64,000 bases of DNA from Cymodocea nodosa (taxonomy: Eukaryota > Streptophyta > Magnoliopsida > Alismatales > Cymodoceaceae). The notes beneath the pieces are model-generated. The model ran no database searches, had not been told where the DNA came from, and was given only the letters and a program-made list of their open reading frames with translations. The translations under genes were made by a program, and so were the position numbers. Below, one piece after another: positions 47,701 through 59,424 of this stretch. Numbering within the stretch: the stretch's first letter is position 1; each line of letters begins with the position of its first letter. The stretch spans positions 3,844,001-3,908,000 of the forward strand of contig JAZBRI010000011.1 of the NCBI GenBank assembly GCA_036874045.1, read 5' to 3'.

Positions 47701-47821
47701 ATGGACGGAAATGTGTAAAATTCCTTTCCGTCAATTGACATGCACACTAACAACTTACAAAAGGAAAGTTTGAACTTTCCTTTCCTTTCCATGAATTCCG
47801 ATGTGCACTAACCCCCCCTTA

Positions 47822-48948
47822 GTATTAAGAATAAAACACTTGCAGCCAAATGGTTTCATATAGGAAATTTTTGAAACCCTATTAAACATGATTTCAAAAG
47901 GAGTTTTATTAACACGAGGTCTTAAGTGACTTTTGTTAATAACATAACAAGCTGTATTTACTACTTCAGCCCAAAGATTTTGAGGTAACTTATATTCATT
48001 CAACATAGTTTTGGCCATTTCCTGAAGTGATCTATTCTTTCTCTCAACAACACCATTTTGAGACGATGCTCTTGGAAAAGAAAATCTATGATCAATGTCA
48101 TGATGTATACAGTAATTGTTCATCTAATCATTATCAAATTCAGTACCATGATCACTCCTAAGTTTTTGAATAGAGACACTTTGTTCATTTTGAACAAGAT
48201 TGCAAAACATTTTAAACTTTTCAAAAACTTCTGTCTTAGATGCTAGAAAATATACCCAAGTGTATCTAGAGAAGTCATTTACTAAAACAAATACATACCG
48301 TTTACCACCAAGACTCATAATTCTTGTTGGTCCAAATAGATCCATATGTATAAGTTCTAAGACTCTCTTACTTGAAATATCAGTTTTGGATTTAAAAGAG
48401 TTTTTGTGAAGTTTACCTAACTCACATGCATCACATATAAAGTCCTTTGAGTATTTAATCTTTGGTAAACCTCTCACTAAATGTTTTCTAGATAGTTTAT
48501 GTAACAGTTTCATATTTAAATGTCTGATCCTTCTATGCCACAGATATGTATCACTAATTTCAGCTAGCAAACATGAATTTAAATCAATTGCACCAGAAGG
48601 TAAAGATAAAATACATACAAAACCTTTTCTTTTAGCAATAAACTTAATTTCATCTGTATTTTTATCAATAATCTTGCATACATTATCTTCAAACACTACA
48701 TAGTATCCATTCTCAGTTAGTTTTATAACACTCAGCAAATTAAATCTTAGGTTTTCTACATATAGTACATTCGAAATAACACAAGTCAGATTTACTTGAA
48801 CATTACCCATACCTATGATTTTATCATTGCTTTTGTTTCCAAATGTTACACTTCCTTTCATGGTATTTGTATTTTGTAGTAGAATTTTCTATCCGGTCAT
48901 GTGACTTGATGCTCCATTGTCCAAGATCCATTTTGATGTTGTTTCCTC
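47822..48948 (-). pseudogene. pol: E3 pol, 5' part (protease and integrase)
   Basis: Reads on from gag in frame. Protease is WILDNGASSHMTG (DSG changed to DNG), then a stop, the GAG-pre-integrase HHCC site and integrase with HMDLFGP, SDHGTEFDN and NGVVERKN. A CAA codon is replaced by TAG at about 48124. Open stretches are 48124-48861 and 47755-48123; the latter runs a little into Harb. Harb interrupts the frame after KCFILNTK. Confidence 0.9.
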
Positions 48949-50057
48949 CTCAGGCTCATCTACCATGAAGCACACATGAGCAATGTCTACTAACTCTAGT
49001 TCTCCTTCTGAATGTGAAGATTTTGATGATAATTCCTCAAATTCAGACTCTTCTGACGTGTCATCCCAAGTGACCTTCAAAGCCTTTTTCTTGTAAAACT
49101 TTTTTTGAGTTTTCTGAGCTGTCTTCTTCTGATTTTTCCTACTATACTTTTCATTTTTCCTTATAGGACAATCTAGAGAAAGATGTCCAAGTTTCTTACA
49201 GTTGTAACATACATACTTTCTGGATGAAGAATTCTTGTCATTCAATGATTTTGATGTTGAGGGTTTATCATCTTTGTTCCTTTGTTATTTCCTAGTTTTC
49301 CATGCTTTCTTGAATTTCCTAGTCAGTAAAATCAAATCCTTGTCAGAATCAGTAAATATATCAGAATCTGAATTAATTTCGAAGGCTATTTCTTTCTTCA
49401 TTTTTAGTTTGTTTTGACTCAGTGATTCATTTAATTGAACTTCATAAGCAGTTAAGTTTCCTATAAGTTCATTCATGGTATAAACATTTAAATCACGTGA
49501 TTCTTCAATTGATGTTACTTTCTAAGACCATTTAGAACTTAAGGATTTGAGAATTTTCCTCACCAAATCCTTCTATTCAAAATTCTTTCCTAAGCATTTT
49601 AAAGAGTTTATGATATCAAGAAATCTAGAAAACATCTCAGAAATACTTTCGTCTTCATGCATCTTAAAGAGTTCATACTTATGAATCAACATGTTTATCT
49701 TAGTCTCTTTAACTTGAGAAGTACCTTCATGTGAAACTTCTAATGCATGCCACACCTTATAAGCAAATTTATATGCCAACACTTTACTGAACTGTTCATA
49801 ACTTAATGCACAAAATAAAATATTTAAGCCATTAGCATTCAGAGATTCATTTTCTTTTTCAGTAATTGTCCAAGTATTATAAGGGGTAGATAACAGAGTA
49901 TATGGTTTAGAAATCATGAACCACAACTTATGATCTATACTTTGAAGAAAAACTATCATCCTATATTTCCAATATTCAAAATGTATTCCATCAAATAAAG
50001 GAGGGCGATTAAGATTTTGACCTCATATAAAGAAAAATTACCATTTCCAGTAGCCAT
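48949..50057 (-). pseudogene. gag: E3 gag joined directly to pol
   Basis: Starts MATGNGNFSLYE at 50057, with a one-base loss at about 50018 and stops near 49570, 49530 and 49283. It has the UBN2 Gag domain, the knuckle CYNCKKLGHLSLDC and the acidic VTWDDTSEESE stretch. It ends at DEPE, where the frame passes straight to EETTSKWILD of protease. The coiled-coil extension and Gag stop present in E1 and E2 are absent, with the junction exactly at their GT and AG ends. Confidence 0.9.
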
Positions 50058-50242
50058 CTTACCTTAGATTTTTCAACCTATTTGATTTTAAATAGTCTAA
50101 AATGATAAAACAATTTGAGCCTTATATCAAGAAAGTTAAACGTATGCTCAGATATTAATTTCTATTTAAAAACAAGGAAGGCAGAATAAGCAATGATATT
50201 AAATAAGTTGGTATCGATTTTATATCAAAGATTATTAACAAA

Positions 50243-50254
50243 GCTCTGATACCA
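50243..50254 (-). other. E3 primer binding site, initiator Met tRNA
   Basis: On the minus strand TGGTATCAGAGC, two bases from the LTR; a perfect initiator-Met match. Confidence 0.95.
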
Positions 50255-50256
50255 CT

Positions 50257-51870
50257 TGTAGGATTGTATGGCTACACAAGAGGGGGGTGAATTGTGTTTT
50301 TCAACATTTTCGAATATAATTGAAACTTTAAAACTCAAAAACAAGTTGAGACACTCTTTTCATAAAATCATTTTTATTCAAGGTTTCAATTACAATATAC
50401 AATTCAATTCTCCTCAGAAATTGTAAATGCAATTATATATCGATACCATGTTTCATCTATACAATTTCAAAACTACAAGCAAAGAAAACTAATATGCGGA
50501 ATTAAAACATTTCTCCCTGTTTGAGATCATTCTTCTTCTTCTACTACTTTTTCTTCTTCAACAATTCTTTAGTGACGAATATTTTGTCTTTCTCTGCTTT
50601 ATCGAATTTACTTTCTCCTCATACTTCAGATCTTCAGTAACATAAATCTGACTTTTTCTACTTCACTAAATTTTCTTCCATCTGATACTTCAAATCTTTA
50701 ACGACATATATCTTACCTTTTTATGCTTCACTGAATTTTCTTCCACTTGAGAGATTTTCCCCGAAGAGGTGTTTTTGATCCCTAAAAAGATTTTTCTTTT
50801 GATGTGCAGGGATAACTGATCAACGAGAATTCTATGCCTTTTATATTGTATCTTCATTTCATGCATATCCTCCACATTTAATCACTACTAGTTTTCCACT
50901 TCTTCACATCTTTTCTTTTTCCTTCATCGAAATATACACGTTCTGACCCACATTTACATTTTGAATTTTCTTTAATCATTAATCTTAGAGCTCTGAAAAA
51001 TTTCCTACAAAATAAACTTTCTCTTCCAAAATTTTTCATCAAGTATAATAAGAAGTCGTTACTTTAATGTTAACTAAACGAGTAACACAAATAGATATAA
51101 AACTTAACGTTTCTAACTTAACGAGTTCCTCATGTGCCAACTCTCGTGATAAGTATTGTAGCTAACTCAACGAACTATCTCCATGGTGTTACACTAACTC
51201 AACAAACCATCTCCGTTGTGTCACAGATAACTCAACGAACTAGTAATAAACAAATGTTTTTATAATAAGAATTTTACCACGTGCAAAAATAACAACTTAA
51301 GTTTTCTAACGCTAACCTAACGTGTTGCCTTAGTGTTCAATATAGTAACTCAACGCATTTAGTTATGTTAACTTAACGAGTTAAACATGTGCACCTCATG
51401 TGATACAATATAACATTAGTAACTTATAATTTCACCACGTGTACAATACTAACTTAACGAGTTCTTCTCTTCTTTTACTCACTAACTTAACGAGTTCTCA
51501 TGTGACCTATTTTAACCTTTAAGCCTTTAACTTAACGAGTTCTCATGTGACCTCTATACGAACAAAACTCTAACTTAACGAGTTGTCTAAACGTACACTG
51601 CTCATGATACAGAAAATATAACTTTAAAGCATATCATGCTTTTCAATAAAAGCACACGTTAACTTAACGTTTAGTTAAATGAGAAATTAATGCAATGAAA
51701 CGACTAGTTATTAACTTAGTATAATTTCAGATCCAATACAGATAAGTATTTATATCTATAAGCTATTTCTGTATTAATTGATGATTTTAATTTCTTTTCA
51801 CAAGCAATAGTAATTGAGCAAATATGATTATTTTCATTCAGCACACATTATCAAAACAAAATACTCAACA
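50257..51870 (-). repeat. E3 5' LTR
   Basis: 1614 bp, colinear with the 3' LTR at 23120-24731 with scattered differences. TATA box is the complement of 50837-50845. U3 (51050-51650) has repeated AACTTAACGAGTT and CACGTG-related words in the E2-type arrangement. Confidence 0.95.
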
Positions 51871-53364
51871 GTATTCCCAATCTGGCAATTATATTAGTTC
51901 TTATAAAATGTATTACCACTTTGTTGTCATTAGTTTTTGTAGGAATAACTTCTATCTATTTAGATACATAATCCACCCCCAACAATATATAATTAAATTG
52001 ATTAGACATAGGAAATAGACCCATAAAATCTATTCCCTACACATCAAAGATTTCAACCTCAACAATAAGATTAAGAGGCATTATATTCCTCTTTGATATT
52101 CTTCCTATTTGTTGACATTTTAAACAACTTAAACAATATTTATGAGCATCTTTGAATAGTGTTGGCCAATAAAATCCACATTATAGAATTTTAGCAGCAG
52201 TTTTCCCTAAACCAAAATGCCCTCCACATGCTAGGTCATGGTAGAAAGACAATATGCTTTGATATTCAGTTTCTAGAATACACCTTCTTAAAACCAGATC
52301 AAGACATTTCTTAAATAAGTATGGGTCTTCCCAATAGTAATATTTTACTCTTGTAAAGAATAATTTCTTATCCTGTCTATTCCAATCCTTAGGTGTTAAA
52401 CCAATAACTAAGTAATTAACTATGTCTGCATACCAAGGCATTGTGTTGATTGTCATTAATTGTTCATCAGGAAAATTATCCTTAATTTCAATATTTAACT
52501 TTTTTATTTGTAATCTTGATAAATGATCTACTACTACATTCTCACAACCTTTTTTATCTTTAATTTCTAGATCAAATTCTTGTAATAATAATATCCACTA
52601 GATCAATCTAGGTTTGGTCTCTTTCTTTGCTATTAGATGTTTTAAAGCTGAATGATCCATGTATACTATCACTTTAGCTCCAATCAGATATGATCTAAAC
52701 TTTTCTATGGCAAACACAACAGCTAACAGTTCTTTTTCAGTAGTTGCGTAATTAACTTGAGCATCATTTAAGGTTTTGCTTACATAATGAATCACTCTAG
52801 GAGATTTTTCTATCTTTTGTCCCAACACTGCTCCTATAGCAAAATTAGATGCATCGCACATTAATTCAAATGGATGGCTCCAATCGGGTGCTTAAATTAT
52901 AGGAGTTGAAATTAAGCTCGTTTTAAGCTTGAAAACTGCTTCTTTGCAATTTTTATTTAAGTTGAATGGGACATCTTTTAATAGATTAGTTAAAGGTCTA
53001 CCTATTTTGCTAAAATATTTAATAAATCTTCTATAAAATCTAGCATGTCCTAGAAATGATCTAATATCTTTTACTGATTTAGGTTCTAGTAGATTAGAAA
53101 TTACTTCTATTTTAGCTTTATCTACTTCCAACCCTCTCTTTTAAACAACATGTCCTAAGACTAATCCTTGTTTAACCATGAAGTGATATTTTTCCCAATT
53201 TAGAACCAGACTTTTTTCCACACAACATTTTAATACTTGGTCTAAGTTGTTTAAGCACACTTCACATGAAGTTCCATGTATAGTAAAATCATCCATAAAT
53301 ATTTCTAAAAAATCTTTAGTCATTCTAGTGAATATGCCATGCATACACCTTTGAAAGGTGGCTA
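51871..53364 (-). pseudogene. pol: gypsy-G pol: RT end, RNase H, integrase N-terminus
   Basis: From high to low coordinates: RT with ATFQRCMHGIF and the catalytic FMDDFTIHG (53141-53364), then the RT connection RSFLGHARFYRRFIK. RNase H follows with [14 protein letters not shown] (52598-52861), then the integrase zinc region with [10 protein letters not shown] and CLKCQQIG, then GIDFMG and GVDYVSK (first catalytic Asp) until E3 interrupts. Several stops. Typical plant Ty3/gypsy order. Joining across the A+B insertion restores GLCNA-L-ATFQRC in frame. Confidence 0.9.
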
Positions 53365-53905
53365 TGTTTGGTGCCCAGCACATGTTTCCAGTTGGTGTGT
53401 GTCCTAACAATCGCTTGCGTTGAGAGATGCCTCACGTTGTCCCGTGACAAGTGGCATGATTGAAAGCTGGGGACCAAATGCCTAGGTCACACTTGAACAA
53501 CACGTGGCTAGGTGCTAAGAACCTTTAACAGGATGTTGAGGAGCCTTTGCTAACACCTCGGGGTTTTAGCATAGACGGTAGCACCTGATCCTAGCAAGTG
53601 GTATCAGAGCAAGGGGTCGCGAGTTCTAGTCCCAACAGACGCGTACTACGTGTACGTGTGTTGGGGGGTGATTGTTGGGTGCCCAACACATGTTTCCAAT
53701 TGGCGTGTGTCCTAACAATCGCTTGCGTTGAGAGATGTCTCACGTTGTCCCGTGACAAGTGGCATGATTGAAAGCTGGGGACCAAATGCCTAGGTCACAC
53801 TTGAACAGCACACGGCTGGGTGCTAAGAAACCTTTAACAGGATGTTGAGGAGCCTTTGCTATCACCTCAGGGTTTTAACATAGATGGTAGCACCCGATCC
53901 TAGCA
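53365..53905 (+). mobile_element. TRIM-like mini-retrotransposon (family A)
   Basis: Two direct repeats, 53365-53596 (232 bp, TGTTTGGTGCC...CCTAGCA) and 53673-53905 (233 bp, TGTTGGGTGCC...CCTAGCA). They flank only 76 bp that contain a perfect initiator-Met PBS (TGGTATCAGAGC, 53599-53610) two bases after the first repeat and a G-rich tract (TGTTGGGGGGTGAT) just before the second. No coding capacity. This fits terminal-repeat retrotransposons in miniature. The repeats do not contain a 5S-like sequence, so it is not Cassandra. It has no duplication of its own (ggcta versus agtgc). Confidence 0.8.
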
Positions 53906-53908
53906 AGT

Positions 53909-54933
53909 GCTTTGATACCAGTTGTTACTATTGAAACGGATCGTTCAGTCAACTTTCTATGGCACGATTCAGAAACACTCACCTCTAAACTCACTGAAAC
54001 TAGGAGTGAAGACTAAAAGGAAGAAATAACACAATGAAGACATAGGATTTACGTGGTTCAGTAACAGCCTACATCCACAGAGAGTTGAGGGTTCTTCTAT
54101 GAGCTTCGGCACAATCAACCGTAATGTTTTACAACATCATAAAGGTTTATATACTACCCAACTTAGGGTTTATAAACCTTTAATTACATACAAGCCATTA
54201 CAGTAGAGAAATAATGCTTCAAAGAAGGGACTCTTAATTTCGAAGCATTATCTTCTTATCTTTCTGAAATCTGCAACATTTCGAATAGTTACAGACTTAA
54301 CTATCTGAAGAAATTCTTCTTTCTAATGGGCAGTACTGTAGCAGGCTAACTGTCTAGAGAGATTCGGTATTTCAGACAGTTACAGACTTAACTATTCGAA
54401 AACCCACTTACTTCTCTCTCTTTGTCCTTTCGGAAGGTTCTACCGTTAACTCTCCGAAAATTGCATGTCTTTCGGATAGTTATAGACTTAACTATCCGAA
54501 AACTCACTTAAGTGTCTCTTCAGTCATTTCGGAAGGTTCTGCCATTAACCTTCCGAAAACTTATAATTTTCGAATAGTTACTACCTAACTATTCGAAGAT
54601 TCACTTAAGTCTCTGCTTTTCAAATACTTGGCTTCTTAACTATCCGAAGATCTACTTAACTGTCTGACTTTCGGATACATAGCTTCATAACTATCCAAAT
54701 GTCCACTTAAGTGTGTTTTAAGTCATTCCAGATGGTTACAACTAGTAACCCTCCAAAATCTTCTGACTTTCGAATAGTTAGCTCAAAGCCTCCGATTGAA
54801 ACTTTATTTTCGAATACTAAGGTCTGATAACCTACCAAAAATATAAATCTACTGGATACTTACTGTTAACAAGCTTCCGATTGAACCTGGACTACTTGTG
54901 GCATACTCCACATTTGTACTACTTGCCCTAACA
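53909..54933 (-). mobile_element. Family-B LTR plus PBS, fused to the TRIM
   Basis: On the minus strand a 1011-bp LTR (54933-53923) with TGTTAGGGC...AGTAACA ends is followed after two bases by a PBS-like TGGTATCAAAGC (53920-53909), and then the B element stops and the A TRIM begins. U3 is dense in TTCGGATAGTTA and TTCGGAAGGTT inverted pairs. With the TRIM it forms one 1569-bp insertion flanked by ggcta (53360-53364) and gacta (54934-54938). Confidence 0.75.
54471..54500. repeat. Inverted repeat TTCGGATAGTTA / TAACTATCCGAA
   Basis: Perfect 12-base arms around TAGACT in the B LTR. Several more pairs of this and the related TTCGGAAGGTT type occur at 54285-54790 and at 1-330. Confidence 0.9.
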
Positions 54934-56415
54934 GACTAATGCATTGCATAATCCGAATGGCATTCTCTTAAAAGCATAAGTTCCATTAGGACAAGTGAAA
55001 GTTGTTTTCTCTTGATCCTCTAATGCTACTGGGACTTGGTTATATCTTGAATACCCGTCTAAGAAACAAAAATATTCTTCCCCTGCTAATTTTTCTAGCA
55101 TTTGATCTATGAAAGGTAAGGGAAAATGATCTTTCCTAGTCACTACATTCAGCTTTCTATAGTCTATACACACTCTCCAGCCTGATTGAATTCTAGTATC
55201 AAGTATTGACTTTCATTCCTAATAACTGTTAATCCTGATTTCTTGGGAACTACATAGATTGGACTAACCCATGAGCTATCAGAAATCAGATAAATTATGT
55301 CATTATCTAACCATTTCACTATTTCCTTCCTGACTACTTCTTTAAGGTTTGGATCTAATCTCCTCTTAGGAATTCTAACTGGTTTAGCATTCTCTTCTAA
55401 ATATATGTGTGATAGCATAAAGTTGCACTTAACTCTTTTATATTAGTCATAGTCCATCCTATTGGTTCTTTATAAGTTTTTACTACATCTTTTAATTTAG
55501 CAATTTGATCCTCTTTTAAATCTGAAGCAATAATGATTGGACATGTTCATTTTTCTTACAGAAATATATAGGTTAATTCAGGAGGTAAAGGTTTTAATTC
55601 TAAATGTTGCCCATCAGAAGCTAGAGCTCCTAACTGAACATCATCATTTTCTAAATTAATTTCTTCCTAATCTCCTATATTACTGCTTTCACTTTCTTCT
55701 AAAGTTTCAGAATTGAGTTGTCTATTTAATTCTTCTTGAATCACATCATCTAACATATCTCCTTCATCCTCTACAAAGTCTATAGTATGTAAGGACATTT
55801 CTAACTCCTCAAACTTTTCTAGTTTCAAAATGTTTAATTGAGTATCATCATTACCATATGCTAACTTCATCACTCTAGTTTTACAATTTATAATAGCCTT
55901 TGATGTTGCTAAGAATGGTCTTCCCAAAATTAAAGATGTATCATGATTTTTATGCTTAATTTGTTAGGAATTCAAAATCACAATATCAATAGGATATATG
56001 AAGTTCTTGATTTTAATTAGGACATCCTCTATTTTTCCTCTAAGGTATCTTATACTTCTATCAGCTAATTGAATAACAGTCCTAGTAGGGATTAAGCCTT
56101 CTAATCCTAAGGATGCAAATATATCACTCGACATAACATTTATACCTACACCTAGGTCTATTAAGGTTCTTTCTAGAATGGTATTTCCTATGGTGCATGA
56201 TATAACAAGAATTCCAATATCAGATAACTTTTTAGGAATTTGTGGCAGAAATAGAGAACTACTTTACTCAGCTAAAAGACTTTCCTTAAAACTTTTCACT
56301 CTCTTTTCTTAGTACACCAATCCTTAAGAAATTTAGCACAAGGTGGCATTTTCTACAATAAGTCTAACAAAGGAATGTTAACTTGTACTTTTTCAAAAAT
56401 TTCTCTAATTTTTTC
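54934..56415 (-). pseudogene. pol: gypsy-G pol: protease and RT N-terminal half
   Basis: From high to low: EIFEKVQVNIPLL and AKFLKD linker, aspartic protease with the ILGRPFLATSKAIINC end (55667-55927), a spacer, then RT with RRLDPNLKEVVRKE, SSWVSPIYVVPKKSG (55164-55418), MCIDYRKLN, CFLDGYSRYNQ (the usual catalytic-strand region) and MPFGLCNA (54928-55173). Interrupted there by the A+B insertion. Multiple stops and frameshifts. Confidence 0.9.
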
Positions 56416-57351
56416 TTATTTTTCAGAAAATGTTTGTTGTAATCTTTTAGGATAGGGTGCTAATGATTGTGATTTAAAAGATTCTTTATCTTTCATTTCA
56501 TTTGTTTGATCATTTTTAGTCTCATTTTCAGATTTAGATTTTTCTTCATTGATTTGTATGTTTTCAGATATTACATTTTCATTATCATTTTGAATTTTAT
56601 TCTTATCCACCTTCATATTACTTTCTTTTTGAATTCTTGGTGGTATATCAGTTCTAGATCTTAATGTTATGCATACATCTTCTAGATTTTTGTTACTTTC
56701 ATAATGTTTGTGTATTCCATTTTTGTGTTTATGATCTTCAACTGTTTTTAGTTTTAAATTGCATTCTTTAAATTCTATTGCATTGGTATTTTCTTTTGTC
56801 TGTATATCTTGCAAATTATGCAAATTTGTAACATTAAAGTTTTCATTTGTGTTTTCCTGTTGCATAACTTGTAATTTCATTGTAAATTCGTCCAATGCTT
56901 TTAGTTTTCTTTCAAGATCATCTAATCTCATTGCATTCAATTTTTGATTAATTTTCATTATGGTTTTCTCAGTTTCGTATATGATATCAATTTTAGGTTC
57001 TGAATATGCTTCCTCATAGTTTAATTGGTTGACTTCCTGTTGCTGACACATATATTATTCTAGTTTGTCCATGTTTTGCTCTAAGCTATGCTCCAATCTG
57101 TCATACCTATCCCAAACTTCCTTGTCTCTCAACATATTACACATTCTAAGCTGACTATTAGTTGGGTAAACCATAGGATTCTCATACTCAGCTCTATTAT
57201 ATTGAATATAATTCATTTGTTGTTCATGTGATCTAACCATCTGCAATCATCTTAGTTTCAAACAATTAGAGATGTCGTGACCTTCCAAATTGTAAAATTC
57301 ACATATGCTAACTACAGGTTTCAAAAATCTTTGAGTATAAGCATATGTCAT
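56416..57351 (-). pseudogene. gag: gypsy-G first gag remnant (zinc knuckle and C-terminus)
   Basis: One frame of about 311 codons from ATG 57351, with stops at 57249 and about 57054. An early knuckle CEFYNLEGHDISNC (residues 17-30) has the CX2CX4HX4C spacing but its second Cys is Tyr. It continues with glutamine/asparagine-rich helices and the VCITLRSRTDIPPR and PYPKRLQ motifs that end plant gypsy Gags, and reads into pol. The capsid domain expected upstream is missing here; a capsid-bearing gag is at 4825-6174. Confidence 0.75.
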
Positions 57352-57432
57352 ATTCTCAATTATAGAATAAAATACACAACACTCTCTCTACTATTAAAAC
57401 AAAACAATACTCACAATTTCTTAGCTTCTCAA

Positions 57433-57450
57433 TCCCCAACAACAGCATCA
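57433..57450 (-). other. Degenerate gypsy-G primer binding site
   Basis: On the minus strand TGATGCTGTTGTTGGGGA. It matches the tRNA-Asp-type gypsy PBS TGGCGCCGTTGCCGGGGA at 13 of 18 positions, and all five differences are C-to-T or G-to-A transitions. This marks the end of the 5' LTR. Confidence 0.6.
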
Positions 57451-57459
57451 AAAGACTTG

Positions 57460-59424
57460 TTTGTGGTTGTTAAGTTAATTCTTAAACTTGTTTAATTTGT
57501 CTTTATGCTTATATCAATAATTACTTTTAAAAGTAAACTAACAACCTTTCACACAAATTAGATATTAATTCCAATTTATGTTTTAACTGCAAGTGCATAG
57601 TATATATTGTATTTATGTGCAAGTATAGGTCAATCTCATAGAGATTGAGTAAGAATTGTGTACTGTTTCGATTTTTATATTAGAGTATAAATGTGTTCAA
57701 TTAAGCACTCCGTTGAGTTACAGTTAACACAATAGACTTAGTTCGTTGAGTTATGGCTAACTCAACGGACTTACCTCGTGGACTTAAGTTAACTCCAAAA
57801 GCCTATCTTTCCAGTTGAATATTACTATTTATAGAGGAATTCGGCCAACCATTGGGCGGTTCCACAGATTGTAAATAACATCAATTAAGCTCTTTAATGC
57901 TAGTTAATATTAGATTTATCATTAAGCAAATCTAACATTCAGATATTTCAAACAATAACCATTAAAATCTTTAAGTATCTGAAACGAATCAATTTTAGTA
58001 AATTGTAAAACTATTTTCTATTTTCTAAATCAAACAAACATAAAACATTCACAGTACTGATAATGATAGCATTAATCACAATACAAAACAAACAATACAA
58101 CACATTAATAGTAAATGTAAACACAGATAATTTGTTGTTTTTGGTATTTTTGTTTTGATATGTTCCTGAAGATGAATGAAAGGTGAAATGTAAAAATCTC
58201 TATCAACAGTAAAAACTTCTGTCACTACATGCGATGTGATTACACCACTGAAAACTTAATCACTTACAATCTTACCTCCTCTCCCTATAAAATCGTGAAT
58301 CCAAAATTGTAAGATGATCTCCTCCTCAGCATACTGGCATCAACCCGAAACCAAGGCTAGAAGCTTTTCAATCTCCTGAGAGATGAGTCGGTGTTTGGTG
58401 AAAATGGCTTCCCTTCCTATAACGCGATCACTCCTTACAGTGGTTGTCAAGCACTGTGTTTGGCTCGGAATCAACCCAACATCAAGAAAGTATCCTCACA
58501 GACCTCCGATGGTTAGTGATTATGGTAGTGGTGTGGAGCTTCAGAGAACTTCCGACGCTGCCTGTAGTTAGCGCGGTTCTCCACCTCCACACACACACTT
58601 TTTCTTCGTCTTTTATATTTCTTACAATGGTAACTGCTTTTGCTTAAATGATCGATTGAATTTCCTTCATTCATATCAACGATGGTAATTTTTTCTTCAT
58701 TCCACGAGTGAATTCCTATGTGATACGTGTAATGGTGATTTTCCTTCTGTTTCTACAACTACTACAATGGCAAATTAGAAAATATCTAGTCCATGGAGTT
58801 ACAGATAACTCAATGGACTTACTTCGTTGATTTAACTATAAAACACATGCAATAAAGAAATAAGTTGCTAACATAACGCGTTACCTTAGTGTGTATTCAT
58901 GTAATTCAATGTGTACAGTTATGCTAACTTAACAAGTTATACATGTGCAACTCACGTGACATAATAAAGCATTTAAATTCAACACGTGCATAATTCTAAC
59001 TTAACGAGTTCAGATATTTCGGATACTTACAAGTCTAACTATCCGATGCCTAGATGCATTTCGAATAATTAGCAGATAACTCACCGAAAATCCACTTAAA
59101 TCATACATTAAGGTTTCAACACGTGTACTTTAGGAAATAATAAAATATTCTTTAAGCATTTAAACATAACTGTCCGATACATGAAATATAACTCTCTAAA
59201 ATAACAAAAAATTCATATACTTAAGAATTAAAAACCTGAAACTTACCGACAGTTCAGAAATGTACTTAATTCACATTAATTCATTGAAATTATGTAAATT
59301 CTTTCATTAAAGCATATAACAGTGTAATTATAACATAATGACTTAATTCTCATATGATAAGCTAAATATTATGCAATTAACCATCATTTAACCCTTAATA
59401 TTATGCACTTTTTCATTCTAAACA
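57460..59424 (-). repeat. gypsy-G 5' LTR
   Basis: Starts TGTTTAGAATG at 59424 (minus strand), sharing about 1.2 kb with 412-1641. TATA box CTATAAATAG is near 57828-57837. U5 has the sequence ctctatgagattgacc followed by gcacttgca, a pattern typical just before the PBS of plant gypsy elements. Inverted 12-mers occur at 57741-57770 and 58790-58835. The low-coordinate end is approximate. A shared short frame (58383-58571) has no recognised domain. Left of 58239 has no partner in the window because the other copy is cut by B. Confidence 0.6.

Larger units (their letters stand above)
41374..47818 (-). mobile_element. PIF/Harbinger transposon (Harb), possibly autonomous
   Basis: A 6445-bp element in E3 integrase with the TTA duplication (41371-41373, 47819-47821). 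Removing it restores the E3 sequence seen uninterrupted in E2. The terminal inverted repeats are GGGGCTGTTAGTGCAC and GGGGGGGTTAGTGCAC. It encodes a HARBI1-like transposase and a Myb/SANT-like protein, both on the minus strand, the usual two-gene PIF/Harbinger arrangement. A TTA target and short GC-start repeats are diagnostic of the superfamily. Confidence 0.95.
23120..51870 (-). mobile_element. copia-E copy 3 (E3), carrying E2 and Harb insertions
   Basis: A minus-strand element inserted in the G integrase with the perfect duplication gtatt (23115-23119 and 51871-51875). Removing E2 (28553-38828 plus one duplication) and Harb (41374-47818 plus one TTA) leaves about 12 kb in the order LTR, PBS, gag, pol, spacer, third ORF, polypurine tract, LTR. 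It differs from E1 and E2 by exact absence of the intron-like segment at the gag/pol junction. Gag-Pol is otherwise complete in extent but has stops and at least one frameshift. Confidence 0.95.

Noticed and set aside
47298-47792. 164- and 115-residue open frames in the GC-rich block
   Set aside because: Repetitive Arg/Ala/Thr/Leu sequence that overlaps in two frames and crosses toward the element end; composition effect.
53365-53905. Cassandra-type TRIM with 5S rRNA in its LTR
   Set aside because: No 5S-like internal promoter or sequence could be seen in the repeats.
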